Positions 42,790 through 50,968 of a stretch of DNA of 64,000 nucleotides are shown piece by piece. Within the stretch, counting starts at the first letter, position 1, and each line of letters starts with the position of its first letter. A model generated the notes under the pieces. That model worked only from the letters and a program-made list of their open reading frames with translations, ran no database searches and was not told where the DNA came from. The translations under genes were made by a program, and so were the position numbers. Source of the stretch: Oerskovia rustica. Its GTDB lineage: Bacteria > Actinomycetota > Actinomycetes > Actinomycetales > Cellulomonadaceae. The DNA lies in the NCBI RefSeq assembly GCF_014836555.1, contig NZ_JACSQQ010000007.1, positions 89,360 to 153,359 of the forward strand, in the 5' to 3' direction.

Positions 42790-43211
42790 TCACGCGTCCC
42801 GTGGCTCGCCGCGGTAGGTCCCCACCGACCAGAGGTTTCCCTCGGGGTCCGCCAGCACCAGCTCACGACTGCCGTAGTCGGTCTCGTGCAGCGGAGCGAC
42901 GACCGCGCCGACGTGCTCCGCCCGGTCCGCGATCTCCTCGATCCCGGTCCCGCTGCCGGCTCGCCGGCGACCACATACCCGCCGAACGTGCCCGGCGGAC
43001 GCGACCACTCGCCGTCGGGCTTGAACGAGCCCAGCATGATGCCGCCGCCCGGCGGCCAGTCGAGCTGCGCGTGCGCGACGCCTCCGTCACTCGTCATGAC
43101 GGTGTTGCATCGGAAGCCCACCACGTCGACGAGGAAGTCGATCAGCCCGGACGCGTCCTGCGCCTGGAGGGTGGGCCAGACCTGTGCCTGGGGAGTCGTG
43201 TGCGTGTCCAT
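42790..43211 (-). pseudogene. VOC-family (glyoxalase/bleomycin resistance-like) protein, frameshifted
   Basis: The N-terminal half reads MDTHTTPQAQVWPTLQAQD through TFGGYVVAGEPA in one frame. The C-terminal half, with IEEIADRAEHVGAVVAPLHE and VLADPEGNLWSVGTYRGEP, continues in a second frame. One base is missing near 42955-42965. Joined, the two halves give a complete VOC protein of about 140 residues (two beta-alpha-beta-beta-beta units). It lies four bases after the AraC-type regulator on the same strand. Either a real inactivation or an assembly error in a GC-rich spot. Substrate unknown. Confidence 0.7.
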
Positions 43212-43215
43212 GACC

Positions 43216-44064
43216 TCAGCCTGCGCGCGGTGCACCGCCCCCGGCTTGGATGTTTGCGCGCTCCTCGGCGAGCCACGCCGTCGGGCTCACGCCCGCGAAC
43301 GCATGGAAGTCGCGCACCAGGTGGGAGTGGTCGGCGTAGCCGGTGCGGGCCGCGACGTCCGCGAGGTTCGGCCCCGACGGCGCCAGGGACCTCGCGCGCA
43401 CCGCGTACCGAGCGGCGTCGAAACGGGCCAGGCGACAGGCCGCGCCCGGACTCAGACCGAGCTCGGCCGAGAAGAGCGACGTGAGCTGGCGAGGGCTGAG
43501 CCAGACGTGCGCGGCGACGTCGGGCACGGTCACCCTGCCGTTGCTGCGGAGGATGTGGCGCCAGGCTTCGGCGACCTCGACCCGGACCCGTCCGAGGCCA
43601 GGCCTGCGGCCCTCGGCCTGGCGTCGCAACGCCTCGGCGACGAGCGTGAGTCGCTCGTCCCACGACGTCGCCTCGCCGACCCGCTCCCGCAGGTCGCGCG
43701 AGAGAGGGCCGAGCACGTCGTCGGCGTCGGTCACCATGCCCAGCTCGCCGGGTGGGACGCCGAGCAGCTCGCGGCTCGCGAGCGGGTCGAGCGCGAGCTG
43801 GACGCCCTCCTGGTGCGCGGGCTGATGGATGTACGCGGGGGACGTGTGCAGACCCCCGACGAGCGACGCGTACCGGTGCAGGGGCGCGTCCCCGGGCCCC
43901 GTCGCCGTGGGTACAGGGCCGTCGAGGCTGATGACGACGGTCAGCCACGGTGACGGCAGCCCGCGGTGCACCGAGGGGGAGCCCGTGATCTCGTAGCCCA
44001 GGACCGAGCCGACCGCAGACTCCAGCGGTCCGGTCGGGAAGGCGCGCACGTAGTGCTGTCCCAT
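43216..44064 (-). CDS. AraC-family transcriptional regulator
   Basis: This encodes 282 residues from an ATG at 44064. The C-terminal ~100 residues contain the two AraC helix-turn-helix units (VPDVAAHVWLSPRQLTSLFS, then LADVAARTGYADHSHLVRDF). The N-terminal region has a ligand-sensing beta-structured character (AraC-type cupin by analogy). Its stop is four bases from the start of the VOC gene, so it likely regulates its own small operon. The ligand is unknown. Confidence 0.9.
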   Translation of the reverse strand: MGQHYVRAFPTGPLESAVGSVLGYEITGSPSVHRGLPSPWLTVVISLDGPVPTATGPGDAPLHRYASLVGGLHTSPAYIHQPAHQEGVQLALDPLASRELLGVPPGELGMVTDADDVLGPLSRDLRERVGEATSWDERLTLVAEALRRQAEGRRPGLGRVRVEVAEAWRHILRSNGRVTVPDVAAHVWLSPRQLTSLFSAELGLSPGAACRLARFDAARYAVRARSLAPSGPNLADVAARTGYADHSHLVRDFHAFAGVSPTAWLAEERANIQAGGGAPRAG

Positions 44065-44134
44065 GTCTCCACGGTAGGTCGCGGGAGTCGCTCGGCGCGC
44101 GTCGTCGCCGGCCCGCGGCGGATAGCCTGGTCCC

Positions 44135-45010
44135 GTGACCGCACACCCCACGCTCGCCGACGTCGTCCGGACCCTCGAGGCGCTCTACCCGCCGTCGACC
44201 GCGGAGGGGTGGGACGCCGTCGGGCTGGTCACCGGGGACCCTGCCCAGCCCGTGCGCAAGGTCCTCTTCGCGGTCGACCCCGTCGCGACCGTCGCCGACG
44301 AGGCGATCGAGTGGGGCGCCGACCTGATCGTGACCCACCACCCGCTCTTCCTGCGGCCCGTGCACTCGATCGCCGCGACGACGTTCAAGGGCTCGCTCGT
44401 GCACCGCCTCGTGCGGGCCGGGATCGGGCTGTACGTCGCGCACACCAACGCCGACGCCGCGCCGCGCGGTGTCGCCGACGCGCTCGCGGACGCGATCGGC
44501 CTCGTGGACCGGTCGCCCCTCGTCCCGTCCGCACCCGACGGCGCCGCGCACCTCGCGGATACCGGCATCGGCCGCGTGGGCCGCCTCGAGGACCCGACGA
44601 CGTTGCGCGCCTTCGCCGAGCGCGTCGCCGCCGCGCTGCCCGCGACCGAGCAGGGAGTACGTGTCGCAGGCGACCTGGAGGCGACCGTGAGCACCGTGGC
44701 CGTCGTCGGCGGCTCGGGAGACTCGCTGTTCGACGCCGTCCGCAGCGCGGGTGCTGACGTCTACGTCACCGCGGACCTGCGCCACCACCCCGCCTCCGAG
44801 CTGCGCGAGCGCGCCGAGTTCGAGGGCGGCACCGCGGGAGGTCCGTTCCTCGTGGACGTCGCACACTTCGCGAGCGAGTGGCCCTGGCTGCACTACGCGG
44901 CCGCCGACCTGACCGGACGGCTCGCAGATACGGGTACGGTGGATACCCGCGTGAGCGTCCGCCGGACCGACCCCTGGACCGCCCGGATCGGCTCCGCGCA
45001 CCGCGCCTGA
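44135..45010 (+). CDS. Nif3-like dinuclear metal-centre protein
   Basis: This encodes 291 residues from a GTG. The family (YbgI/YqfO, Nif3) has a dimetal site; visible elements are GWDAVGLVTGD, IVTHHPLFLRP with metal His, VAHTNADAAPRGVADALA, and a C-terminal HFASEWP-like segment. Its function is debated, with roles proposed in GTP cyclohydrolase-type reactions. It lies directly before the zinc-ribbon protein and RNase H/phosphatase genes, the same order as Rv2230c-Rv2229c-Rv2228c in M. tuberculosis. Confidence 0.93.
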   Translation: MTAHPTLADVVRTLEALYPPSTAEGWDAVGLVTGDPAQPVRKVLFAVDPVATVADEAIEWGADLIVTHHPLFLRPVHSIAATTFKGSLVHRLVRAGIGLYVAHTNADAAPRGVADALADAIGLVDRSPLVPSAPDGAAHLADTGIGRVGRLEDPTTLRAFAERVAAALPATEQGVRVAGDLEATVSTVAVVGGSGDSLFDAVRSAGADVYVTADLRHHPASELRERAEFEGGTAGGPFLVDVAHFASEWPWLHYAAADLTGRLADTGTVDTRVSVRRTDPWTARIGSAHRA

Positions 45011-45048
45011 CACGGCGCCCCACAACTGCATCGAAAGGAACGCACCCT

Positions 45049-45783
45049 GTGAGCACTGCACCCCCCGAGGACCAGCGACGACTGCTGGAGGTCCAGGCAC
45101 TCGACACCCGCCTGCAGCAGCTCACGCACAAGCGCGCCTCCCTGCCCTCGATCGCCCGCATCGCGGAGCTCGACGCGCAGATCTCCGACCTCAGCACCTC
45201 CCTCGTCGCGTCCCGCACCGCCGTGAGCGACCTCAAGCGAGAGCTCACCAAGGCCGAGGGTGACGTCGAGCAGGTCCGCAACCGTGCGGCACGCGACCAG
45301 ACCCGCCTCGACTCCGGCCAGGTCGGCGCCAAGGACGCCCAGGCGCTCGTCGGCGAGCTCGAGTCGCTGTCCCGCCGCCAGGAGGTCCTCGAGGAGATCG
45401 AGCTCGGTGTCATGGAGCGCCTCGAAGCCCACGAGGAGGCCCTCGCCAAGCTCGACGCCGCCAACGACGAGCTCGTCGCCGCCAAGCGCAAGGTCGAGGC
45501 CGAGCGCGACGCCCAGCTCGCCGAGATCGACGCCGAGGTCGAGTCCGTGACCGCCGCACGCGCCAAGGCCGTCGACGGGATCGACGCCGGGCTCGTCACC
45601 CTCTACGACCGCCTGCGCAACCAGCTCGGAGGCCTGGGCGCCGCCGTGCTCAACGGCCGCCGTTGCGAAGGCTGCCGCCTCGAGCTCAACCCGTCCGACG
45701 TCGCAGCGATCAAGGCCAAGGGGCCCGAGCAGGTCGCGCGCTGCGAGGAGTGCTCGCGCATCCTGGTGCGGCTCGACGCCTGA
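45049..45783 (+). CDS. C4-type zinc-ribbon coiled-coil protein
   Basis: This encodes 244 residues from a GTG with GAAAGGAA upstream. The first ~190 residues are a long coiled coil (LQQLTHKRASL, VSDLKRELTKAEGD, RRQEVLEEIELGVMERLE). The C-terminal zinc ribbon follows with CEGC and, later, CEECSR, giving four cysteines. This is the DUF164-type family (CT398/HP0958-like), of uncertain role, possibly nucleic-acid binding. It is 38 bases after Nif3 and conserved with it. Confidence 0.9.
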   Translation: MSTAPPEDQRRLLEVQALDTRLQQLTHKRASLPSIARIAELDAQISDLSTSLVASRTAVSDLKRELTKAEGDVEQVRNRAARDQTRLDSGQVGAKDAQALVGELESLSRRQEVLEEIELGVMERLEAHEEALAKLDAANDELVAAKRKVEAERDAQLAEIDAEVESVTAARAKAVDGIDAGLVTLYDRLRNQLGGLGAAVLNGRRCEGCRLELNPSDVAAIKAKGPEQVARCEECSRILVRLDA

Positions 45784-45860
45784 CGTCGTCCTTTCCTGGC
45801 CCGAGGCCCTGCTCCCGACCGTTCGGGGGTGGGGCCTCGGTGGTTTCCGGGGCGGGGTCG

Positions 45861-45926
45861 GTGCCGAGAACGAGGTTGAGGTCGTCTGGGGGTCGTTGGC
45901 GGCCACAAGGTCGTGCTCGACGGCGC
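45861..45926. repeat. Dispersed imperfect palindrome family 2, copy 1
   Basis: The reverse complement of this 66-bp sequence aligns over its length with 49619-49682, with only scattered mismatches and small gaps. Each copy is itself an imperfect inverted repeat (GAGAACGAGGTTGAGG with a related arm). Shared blocks are CAGACGACCTC and ACCTCGTTCTCG. Confidence 0.7.
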
Positions 45927-46031
45927 GGAAGGTCGTGGTCGGGGTTTCCCGTTCCAGGGGTCCTGGTGCTGCGCGGGCGGTGGGTCGATGGGTGGTGCGG
46001 TGGCTGCGGGATGCCGTCGTGGCGTCGAGGC

Positions 46032-46093
46032 GCCGAGTGTGCAGTTTGGGCGGTCGGGATGGGGGTATGGACGACCCGAACTGCACACTCGGC
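46032..46093. repeat. Dispersed 19-bp inverted repeat, copy 2
   Basis: Arms at 46032-46050 (GCCGAGTGTGCAGTTTGGG) and 46075-46093 (CCCGAACTGCACACTCGGC) match those at 28351-28411; one base differs and would form a G-T wobble in RNA. The spacer is 24 bases. Confidence 0.8.
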
Positions 46094-46142
46094 GATCGTG
46101 ATCGTGATCGTGATCGTGGACGTGGACGTGGACGTGGACGTG
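46094..46142. repeat. Hexanucleotide tandem repeats
   Basis: A run of ATCGTG units passes directly into a run of GACGTG units, about four to five of each, right next to the palindromic repeat. It is non-coding by the best reading. Such short tandem tracts are prone to copy-number change. Confidence 0.65.
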
Positions 46143-46423
46143 TCCGGTCTCGGGTCCGTGGGTCCTTGGCGCCGAGGATGCGGTGGTGTCGGTTGTCGGG
46201 GGGATCAGGACGCCAACCGCATGGTCGTGCGGCGGAACCGCATGTTCGGCTCGCACCGGCCGCTCGCCGCTGTGGGATGCGGGTGTCGGGTATGGGCGGG
46301 GGATGTTGGTGGTTGTCCACAGCCTGGGACGAGGGGTTCCGGTGGGGTGGTTTGACCCGTTAGGTTCCTGGGGAGGTAGGGGGCGGTGTGGCCCTGTGCC
46401 GGGTACCTACCGAGGGGGCAGGG

Positions 46424-47107
46424 ATGGGTTCGCAGGGGTCGGTCGGGCGGGGTGCCGCACGGTGCGTCGGTTGGGAGAGGCCGGGAAGCAGTCCTGTCTC
46501 TGGTTCAGGTGCACGACGGCGTAAGGGTGCGCTGGTGCTGATGGCGTGCGCGGTGCTCGTGGGTGTGGTGGTGGGGTGTTCGCCGACGGAGCCGGTGGTC
46601 GAGTCTCCGTCGCCGGTGGTGAGCGAGGAACCGAGCCCGACGCCTGTTCCGACTCCGACGCCGACGGGCCCGGTCAAGCCTGAGCGGCCGGCTGACATGG
46701 ACCGCACCGATGAGGTCGGAGCCGCTGCGGCGGCGACGTACTTCCTGGAGCTGTATCCGTACGTCAAGGGGACCGGCGATCTTGAGGAGTGGAACGCCCT
46801 TTCGTTTCCGGAGGAATGCGAGTTCTGCGTGAATCTCGCGAAGTCAGCAACTGACCTGAGGTCCACTGGCCAGACCTTCGTGGGTGGGGAAGTTGAGGCC
46901 GAGGTGTCCAGGGCCTATGAGTTCGACACGCTCTACGGCGCCTACCCGCTGGATGTCGCTGTTCGGCAGGCGGAACTTCAGATCCTGGCCAACGACGGCA
47001 ACGTGGTAAGCGCCGAGCCGGAGACTTCGACCACCCTGCGAGTTGTGGTCATCCACGACGGGACGGCATGGCGCTTGATGGATGTTGGAGAGGCGAGCGC
47101 CTCGTGA
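46424..47107 (+). CDS. DUF6318-family lipoprotein
   Basis: This encodes 227 residues from an ATG six bases after GAGGGGG; GTG 46388 is an upstream alternative. A basic N-terminus, a hydrophobic segment (GALVLMACAVLVGVVVGC) and a lipobox-like VVGC with Cys52 indicate a lipoprotein. A Pro/Thr/Ser linker follows, then a ~130-residue domain with WNALSFPEECEFC and LRVVVIHDGTAWRLMD, the DUF6318 pattern common in actinomycete secreted proteins. It overlaps the next gene by four bases (GTGA). Confidence 0.8.
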   Translation: MGSQGSVGRGAARCVGWERPGSSPVSGSGARRRKGALVLMACAVLVGVVVGCSPTEPVVESPSPVVSEEPSPTPVPTPTPTGPVKPERPADMDRTDEVGAAAAATYFLELYPYVKGTGDLEEWNALSFPEECEFCVNLAKSATDLRSTGQTFVGGEVEAEVSRAYEFDTLYGAYPLDVAVRQAELQILANDGNVVSAEPETSTTLRVVVIHDGTAWRLMDVGEASAS

Positions 47108-48003
47108 AGTACGCCCTGGTTTTCGGTGCCATGATCGCGTTGTCTGGTGTGGCGGCTTCTACGGAGGCTGATCCAACGCCTCCGCGTGGCGGCGGCATAG
47201 CCGGTGAAGCGAAGGGAAGCGTCATCGACGTCAAGGCAATCGACGTCTCGGCCGACGGGTCGGTGCATCGGCCGCGGAATGCGGATGGGTCGCCGGCGTC
47301 GGTCGAGTTTCGGCGGATGCCCGCGTCGATCTGTTTCACGCAGGACTTCCCCACGACCAAGGGGCAGGTGGGGGCGTGCGGGCCGGGGGAGCGCGAGGGG
47401 GCACTGGTCGTGGCGTGTGAGGCAGAGCAGGTGGCGTTGGACCCGATCTTCAAGCAGACCTGGGTCAACAACCCGGACGGCACGATCAGCGATCTGTCCC
47501 GGTGGGAGCTGCAGAACCCGGCCAGTCCCGGCGACTGTCTGGCCGCCGTTGACCTGGCGCCCCTGGCCGAGGCCGAGTTCCAGCGTCTGACGATTACCCC
47601 GTCTCCCGTGACGATCCAACCGCCCGACGGGTGGACCCTGGTCAACGTCGACACGATCACCTACACCAGCCCCGCGCCCCAGACGTTCACGACCACTCTG
47701 CTGGGCATCCCCGTCACGATCGAGGCGACCCCGGACACCTTCACCTGGGACTACGACGACGGCACGACCCCCATGACCACCACGGACCCGGGCCGGGCAT
47801 ACCCGCACCACACCGTCGCGCACGTCTACGAGGAAGAGGCGGTCGCGACCATCACCTTGGCCACGACCTGGCAGGGCCGCTTCCAGATCACCGGCACTGC
47901 CACGTGGACCCCCATCACCGGCACCGCCACGACCACCACCGCCGCCCCACCCCTGACCATCCACGAAGCCCGGGCCCGCCTCGTCACCGAACCCCTCGAC
48001 TGA
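47104..48003 (+). CDS. Secreted protein with a PKD-like beta-sandwich domain
   Basis: This encodes 299 residues from a GTG overlapping the DUF6318 stop. A signal peptide (VKYALVFGAMIALSGVAAS) is followed by a Gly/Pro-rich segment. The C-terminal half reads as a PKD-like domain: DTFTWDYDDGTTPMTTTDPG and HTVAHVYEEEAVATITLATT. PKD domains mediate extracellular protein or polysaccharide contacts. The pair with DUF6318 probably forms one envelope unit. A terminator hairpin (48005-48057) follows. Confidence 0.75.
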   Translation: MKYALVFGAMIALSGVAASTEADPTPPRGGGIAGEAKGSVIDVKAIDVSADGSVHRPRNADGSPASVEFRRMPASICFTQDFPTTKGQVGACGPGEREGALVVACEAEQVALDPIFKQTWVNNPDGTISDLSRWELQNPASPGDCLAAVDLAPLAEAEFQRLTITPSPVTIQPPDGWTLVNVDTITYTSPAPQTFTTTLLGIPVTIEATPDTFTWDYDDGTTPMTTTDPGRAYPHHTVAHVYEEEAVATITLATTWQGRFQITGTATWTPITGTATTTTAAPPLTIHEARARLVTEPLD

Positions 48004-48004
48004 A

Positions 48005-48057
48005 GATGCTGCCCGTTGTCGCCCGGTCGCACCCACGAGCGACAACGAGCAGCATCT
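48005..48057 (+). terminator. Hairpin after the PKD-like gene
   Basis: GATGCTGC with GCAGCATC, and inside it GTTGTCGC with GCGACAAC, form a two-part stem immediately after the stop codon at 48003. There is no long T run. Confidence 0.6.
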
Positions 48058-48362
48058 CGGTGCCAGCCAGCGACCAGCCAGCCAGCGTCCCAGCCGCCGC
48101 AGGGAGCGCCATGAACGCCGTCGGTTCGACGCCGGCAGCCCGCGCGAGGAACACTGAGGCGACCGCGCGGTGCGGGCCCCGGCCCTGATCTGGGACGCAA
48201 CGGGGATCCGGAGAGCGACGTTCGCTCGGGACGGACGACCGGGCAGACCGGACGACCGGGCAGATCGGACGACCGGGCAGATCGGACGACCGGGCAGACC
48301 GAACGACCGGGCACACCGATCGAGCGGATCGACAGGACGATGGCAGACGTGGAGGACGAGGC
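48058..48362. other. Non-coding region with tandem repeats before the RNase H gene
   Basis: No gene is supported. The first part has CCAGCCAGC-type short repeats near 48060-48090. The 17-bp tandem repeats at 48233-48317 are listed separately. The last bases carry the ribosome-binding site of the RNase H/phosphatase gene. Confidence 0.45.
48233..48317. repeat. Five 17-bp tandem repeats
   Basis: Units GGACGACCGGGCAGACC (48233-48249), two with ...AGATC (48250-48283), one with ...AGACC (48284-48300) and a diverged fifth GAACGACCGGGCACACC (48301-48317) follow head to tail. They lie 45 bases upstream of a start codon and could be variable or a binding array. Confidence 0.8.
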
Positions 48363-49592
48363 ATGGGTAGGACGTTGATCGTCGAGGCCGACGGTGGATC
48401 GCGCGGCAACCCCGGACCTGCGGGCTACGGCGCACTCGTGCGCGACGCCGCGACGGGGACGGTGTTGGCCGAACGCGCTCGGTACCTCGGCGTCGTGTCG
48501 AACAACGTCGCCGAGTACTCGGGGCTCGTCGCGGGGCTCGAGGCCGCGCGGTCGATCGACCCCGAGGCGCGCGTGCTCGTCCGCATGGACTCCAAGCTCG
48601 TCGTCGAGCAGATGTCGGGGCGCTGGAAGATCAAGCACGAGGACATGCGCCGGCTCGCGGCCGAGGCGGCGCAGGTGCTGCCGCCGTCACAGGTCACCTA
48701 CGAGTGGGTGCCGCGTGCCGACAACTCCGCGGCCGACGCCCTCGCGAACCAGGTCATGGACTCGCGCGGCGAGATCGCCCACGACCACTGGGCGGCCGAC
48801 ACCACACCTGTGACCGACCAGGGGCAGGCGGACACGGACCCGGCAGCCGACGAGCCGGCCGACCCGAGCGGTGCGCCCGGCGCCGACGCCGCCGGCCCTG
48901 GTTTCGACACACCCACGCGCCCCTCGGGGGCCCGCGCCCGGTTCGACGGTGCCGAGCCGTTGACCGTCGTCCTGGTCCGGCACGGCCAGACGCCGCTGAC
49001 CGTCGCGGGCGCGTACTCGGGCTCGTCGGTCCCTGGCCCGTCGCTCACGGCGCGGGGTCGGGTGCAGGCCGCCCAGGCGGCCGACCTGGTCTACCGCATC
49101 GGCCGGGACCGCTGGACCGACGTGCCGAGGCCGACCGAGATCGTCGCGTCGCCCATGGTCCGTGCGCAGGAGACCGCGCGGGCCGTGAGCCGCCGTCTGG
49201 GTCTGCACGTCGCGACCGACGAGCGCTTCGCGGAGGTCCACTTCGGCGAGTGGGAGGGGCTGACGGCCGACCAGATCGCCGAGCGCTGGGACGGGCATCC
49301 CGAGCAGTGGCTCGTCTCGGGCACCGAGGCCGCCCCGGGCGGTGAGTCGATGGCCGACGTCGGCGACCGCGTCTGGGCCGGGCTGCAGGACCTTCTCGCG
49401 CAGGGCACCGGCCGGACCGTCGTCGTGGTGGGTCATGCGGTGCAGGTGCGTGCCGCCGTCGGGCGGGCCATCGAGGCGCCGCCCTCGCGCTGGGCTGGCT
49501 TTCGCGTGCCGCCGGGGTCGGTGAGCATCGTGCGGTTGTGGGCCGACGGGGCGACCGAGCTGACCGTCGTCGGGTGCCCGAGCGAGCCCTGA
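48363..49592 (+). CDS. Bifunctional RNase HI / acid phosphatase
   Basis: This encodes 409 residues. Residues 1-140 are RNase HI: EADGGSRGNPGPAGYGALV with metal Asp, NVAEYSGLV with Glu and MDSKLVVEQM with Asp, plus ADNSAADALAN. After an acidic Ala/Pro linker comes a histidine phosphatase domain: VLVRHGQTPLT, catalytic Glu region FGEWEGL, and VVVGHAVQVR. M. tuberculosis Rv2228c has the same fusion, with RNase HI and alpha-ribazole (CobC-like) phosphatase activities. It is transcribed alone or with upstream repeats; conserved order with the zinc-ribbon and Nif3 genes. Confidence 0.95.
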   Translation: MGRTLIVEADGGSRGNPGPAGYGALVRDAATGTVLAERARYLGVVSNNVAEYSGLVAGLEAARSIDPEARVLVRMDSKLVVEQMSGRWKIKHEDMRRLAAEAAQVLPPSQVTYEWVPRADNSAADALANQVMDSRGEIAHDHWAADTTPVTDQGQADTDPAADEPADPSGAPGADAAGPGFDTPTRPSGARARFDGAEPLTVVLVRHGQTPLTVAGAYSGSSVPGPSLTARGRVQAAQAADLVYRIGRDRWTDVPRPTEIVASPMVRAQETARAVSRRLGLHVATDERFAEVHFGEWEGLTADQIAERWDGHPEQWLVSGTEAAPGGESMADVGDRVWAGLQDLLAQGTGRTVVVVGHAVQVRAAVGRAIEAPPSRWAGFRVPPGSVSIVRLWADGATELTVVGCPSEP

Positions 49593-49618
49593 TCCCGCCG
49601 TTCACCAGTGCCCGCTCG

Positions 49619-49682
49619 GCGCCGAGAACGACCTTGAGGCCGCCAGGAGGTCCCAGACGACCTCCACCTCGTTCTCGACCGC
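49619..49682. repeat. Dispersed imperfect palindrome family 2, copy 2
   Basis: The sequence GCCGAGAACGACCTTGAGG to ACCTCGTTCTCGACC is an imperfect inverted repeat. Reverse-complemented, it aligns with 45861-45926. It lies between the convergent RNase H/phosphatase and yaaA genes, so it could also act as a transcription stop. Confidence 0.7.
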
Positions 49683-49699
49683 CGGGCTTCGAGAGAACG

Positions 49700-50473
49700 T
49701 CAGGAGACGACGAGCTCCAGCGTCGACGCACCGCGTGCCCCGGGCAGCAGCGTCGCGTCGAGCAGCGCGGTCCCGACGAGCTCGTACGCGGCCTTGAGCA
49801 GCTCCTCGGCCGTGTGCACGGGTTCGGCGCGAGTCAGCAGGTGTCCGGTGAGGACGCCGCGCGTGTGCTTGGCGTTGTGCGACACGACGCTGCGCTTGCC
49901 GTCGAGCTCGCGGAGCACGCGCACCGCGACGTGCTCGGCCCCGGCGGGCACCTTCCACGCGGCCGCGTAGGGCGCCGAGCGGCAGTCGATCACGACGTCA
50001 CCGGTCGCCCGCACGTCCAGGGCTGCGGCGAGGTGGGGCCGCCACGACGGGGCGAGCGCCCCGAGCGGCGGGAGCTGGGTGCCCATCGACAGCCGGTAGG
50101 CGGGGATGGGGTCGGCGGGGGAGACCGCGCCCCACAGCGCCGACACGATCCGTACCGAGTCCTCGGCCCGGGCCGCAGCGGCCGGCGGCAGGTCGGCCAG
50201 GCCGGCGGCGGCGTACAGCACCCCGCTGTAGATCTCCGCGGCGGGAGCCGTCGGTGCCGTGGCCAGCGACACGTTGCGCGCCACCTCGTCGGCGAGCCCG
50301 CTGCTGACACCCAGGACGTCGAGCGCATCTCGTCGCCTGCTCGCGGCGACGAGCGCCTTGAGCACGGCCTTGCGGTGTCGGGTGAGCGACGGCGAGCTGA
50401 GGGACGCGAGGTCGAGGGGAGCGCCGTCGTCGGGCACGGACTTTCCCTCGGAGGGCGGCAGGAGCAGAAGCAC
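49700..50473 (-). CDS. yaaA: Peroxide stress protein YaaA (DUF328)
   Basis: This encodes 257 residues from a GTG. The family pattern is clear: N-terminal LLLLPPSEGKS, AEIYSGVLY, SALWGAVSPADPIPAYRLSM, and C-terminal SVVSHNAKHTRGVLTGHLL. In E. coli YaaA lowers free iron and protects against peroxide damage. The reaction is unknown. It is convergent with the RNase H gene and divergent from the tautomerase-like gene. Confidence 0.93.
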   Translation of the reverse strand: MLLLLPPSEGKSVPDDGAPLDLASLSSPSLTRHRKAVLKALVAASRRRDALDVLGVSSGLADEVARNVSLATAPTAPAAEIYSGVLYAAAGLADLPPAAAARAEDSVRIVSALWGAVSPADPIPAYRLSMGTQLPPLGALAPSWRPHLAAALDVRATGDVVIDCRSAPYAAAWKVPAGAEHVAVRVLRELDGKRSVVSHNAKHTRGVLTGHLLTRAEPVHTAEELLKAAYELVGTALLDATLLPGARGASTLELVVS

Positions 50474-50572
50474 ACCGCCACTCTAGGACGGTGCGGCGGC
50501 CGTCCCGCCCGTCGCCCGCGTGGCGATGGTCACCCGTGGCACACCCCCGGCTGCGGCACTAGGTTGTGCCGC

Positions 50573-50959
50573 ATGGTCCAGGTCAAGATCTACGGCACCC
50601 GCACGGTCTGGGAGATGAAGCGCGAGGACATCTCCGACGCGATCCACCGGGCGGTCGTCGGCGCCTGGGGGCTGCCCGAGGACAAGCGGTTCCACCGCTT
50701 CCTCCTCATGGAGGACGGCGACCTGGTCGCGCCGCAGCGCAGCGACGCGTACCTCGTGATCGAGGTCGTGTGCTTCACGGGCCGCTCGCGCGAGGCCAAG
50801 CGGGCGCTCATCGCCGCGATGTTCGACGACGTCGCACCCTTCCTGGGGCTGGCGGCCGACGACCTCGAGGTCGTCATCCTGGAGAGCCCGCCCGAGAGCT
50901 GGGGCATCCGCGGCAGGAGCGGCGACGAGCTCGCGCTGGGCTACCGTGTGGACGTGTAG
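50573..50959 (+). CDS. Tautomerase-superfamily protein lacking the N-terminal proline
   Basis: This encodes 128 residues. It follows the pattern of the tautomerase family with VKIYG, DAIHRAVVGAWGLPEDKRFH, RSREAKRALIAAMF and GIRGRSGDELALGYRV. Catalytic tautomerases use Pro1 after Met removal; here the second residue is Val (MVQVKIYG), so the usual acid-base proline is missing. It may be a non-catalytic or divergent member. The RNase P RNA gene begins just after its stop. Confidence 0.85.
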   Translation: MVQVKIYGTRTVWEMKREDISDAIHRAVVGAWGLPEDKRFHRFLLMEDGDLVAPQRSDAYLVIEVVCFTGRSREAKRALIAAMFDDVAPFLGLAADDLEVVILESPPESWGIRGRSGDELALGYRVDV

Positions 50960-50968
50960 GCTGCGGGA

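Larger units (their letters stand above)
45784..46423. other. Repeat-rich intergenic region
   Basis: No gene is supported in this 640-base stretch. It contains a possible terminator of the zinc-ribbon gene (CCGAGGCCC at 45801-45809 with GGGCCTCGG at 45832-45840), a 66-bp imperfect palindrome (45861-45926), the 19-bp dispersed palindrome (46032-46093) and hexanucleotide repeats (46094-46142). Open frames in it are artefacts of GC bias. Confidence 0.6.

Noticed and set aside
45663-46363. Overlapping long open frames in the repeat-rich gap after the zinc-ribbon gene
   Set aside because: They run through palindromes and hexamer repeats, give Arg/Gly/Val-rich products and have no family features.
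48170-48370. A 66-residue open frame reading through the 17-bp tandem repeats
   Set aside because: The repetitive product (PGRPDDRADRTTGQIG) comes from the tandem DNA repeats, and no start signal or homology supports it.
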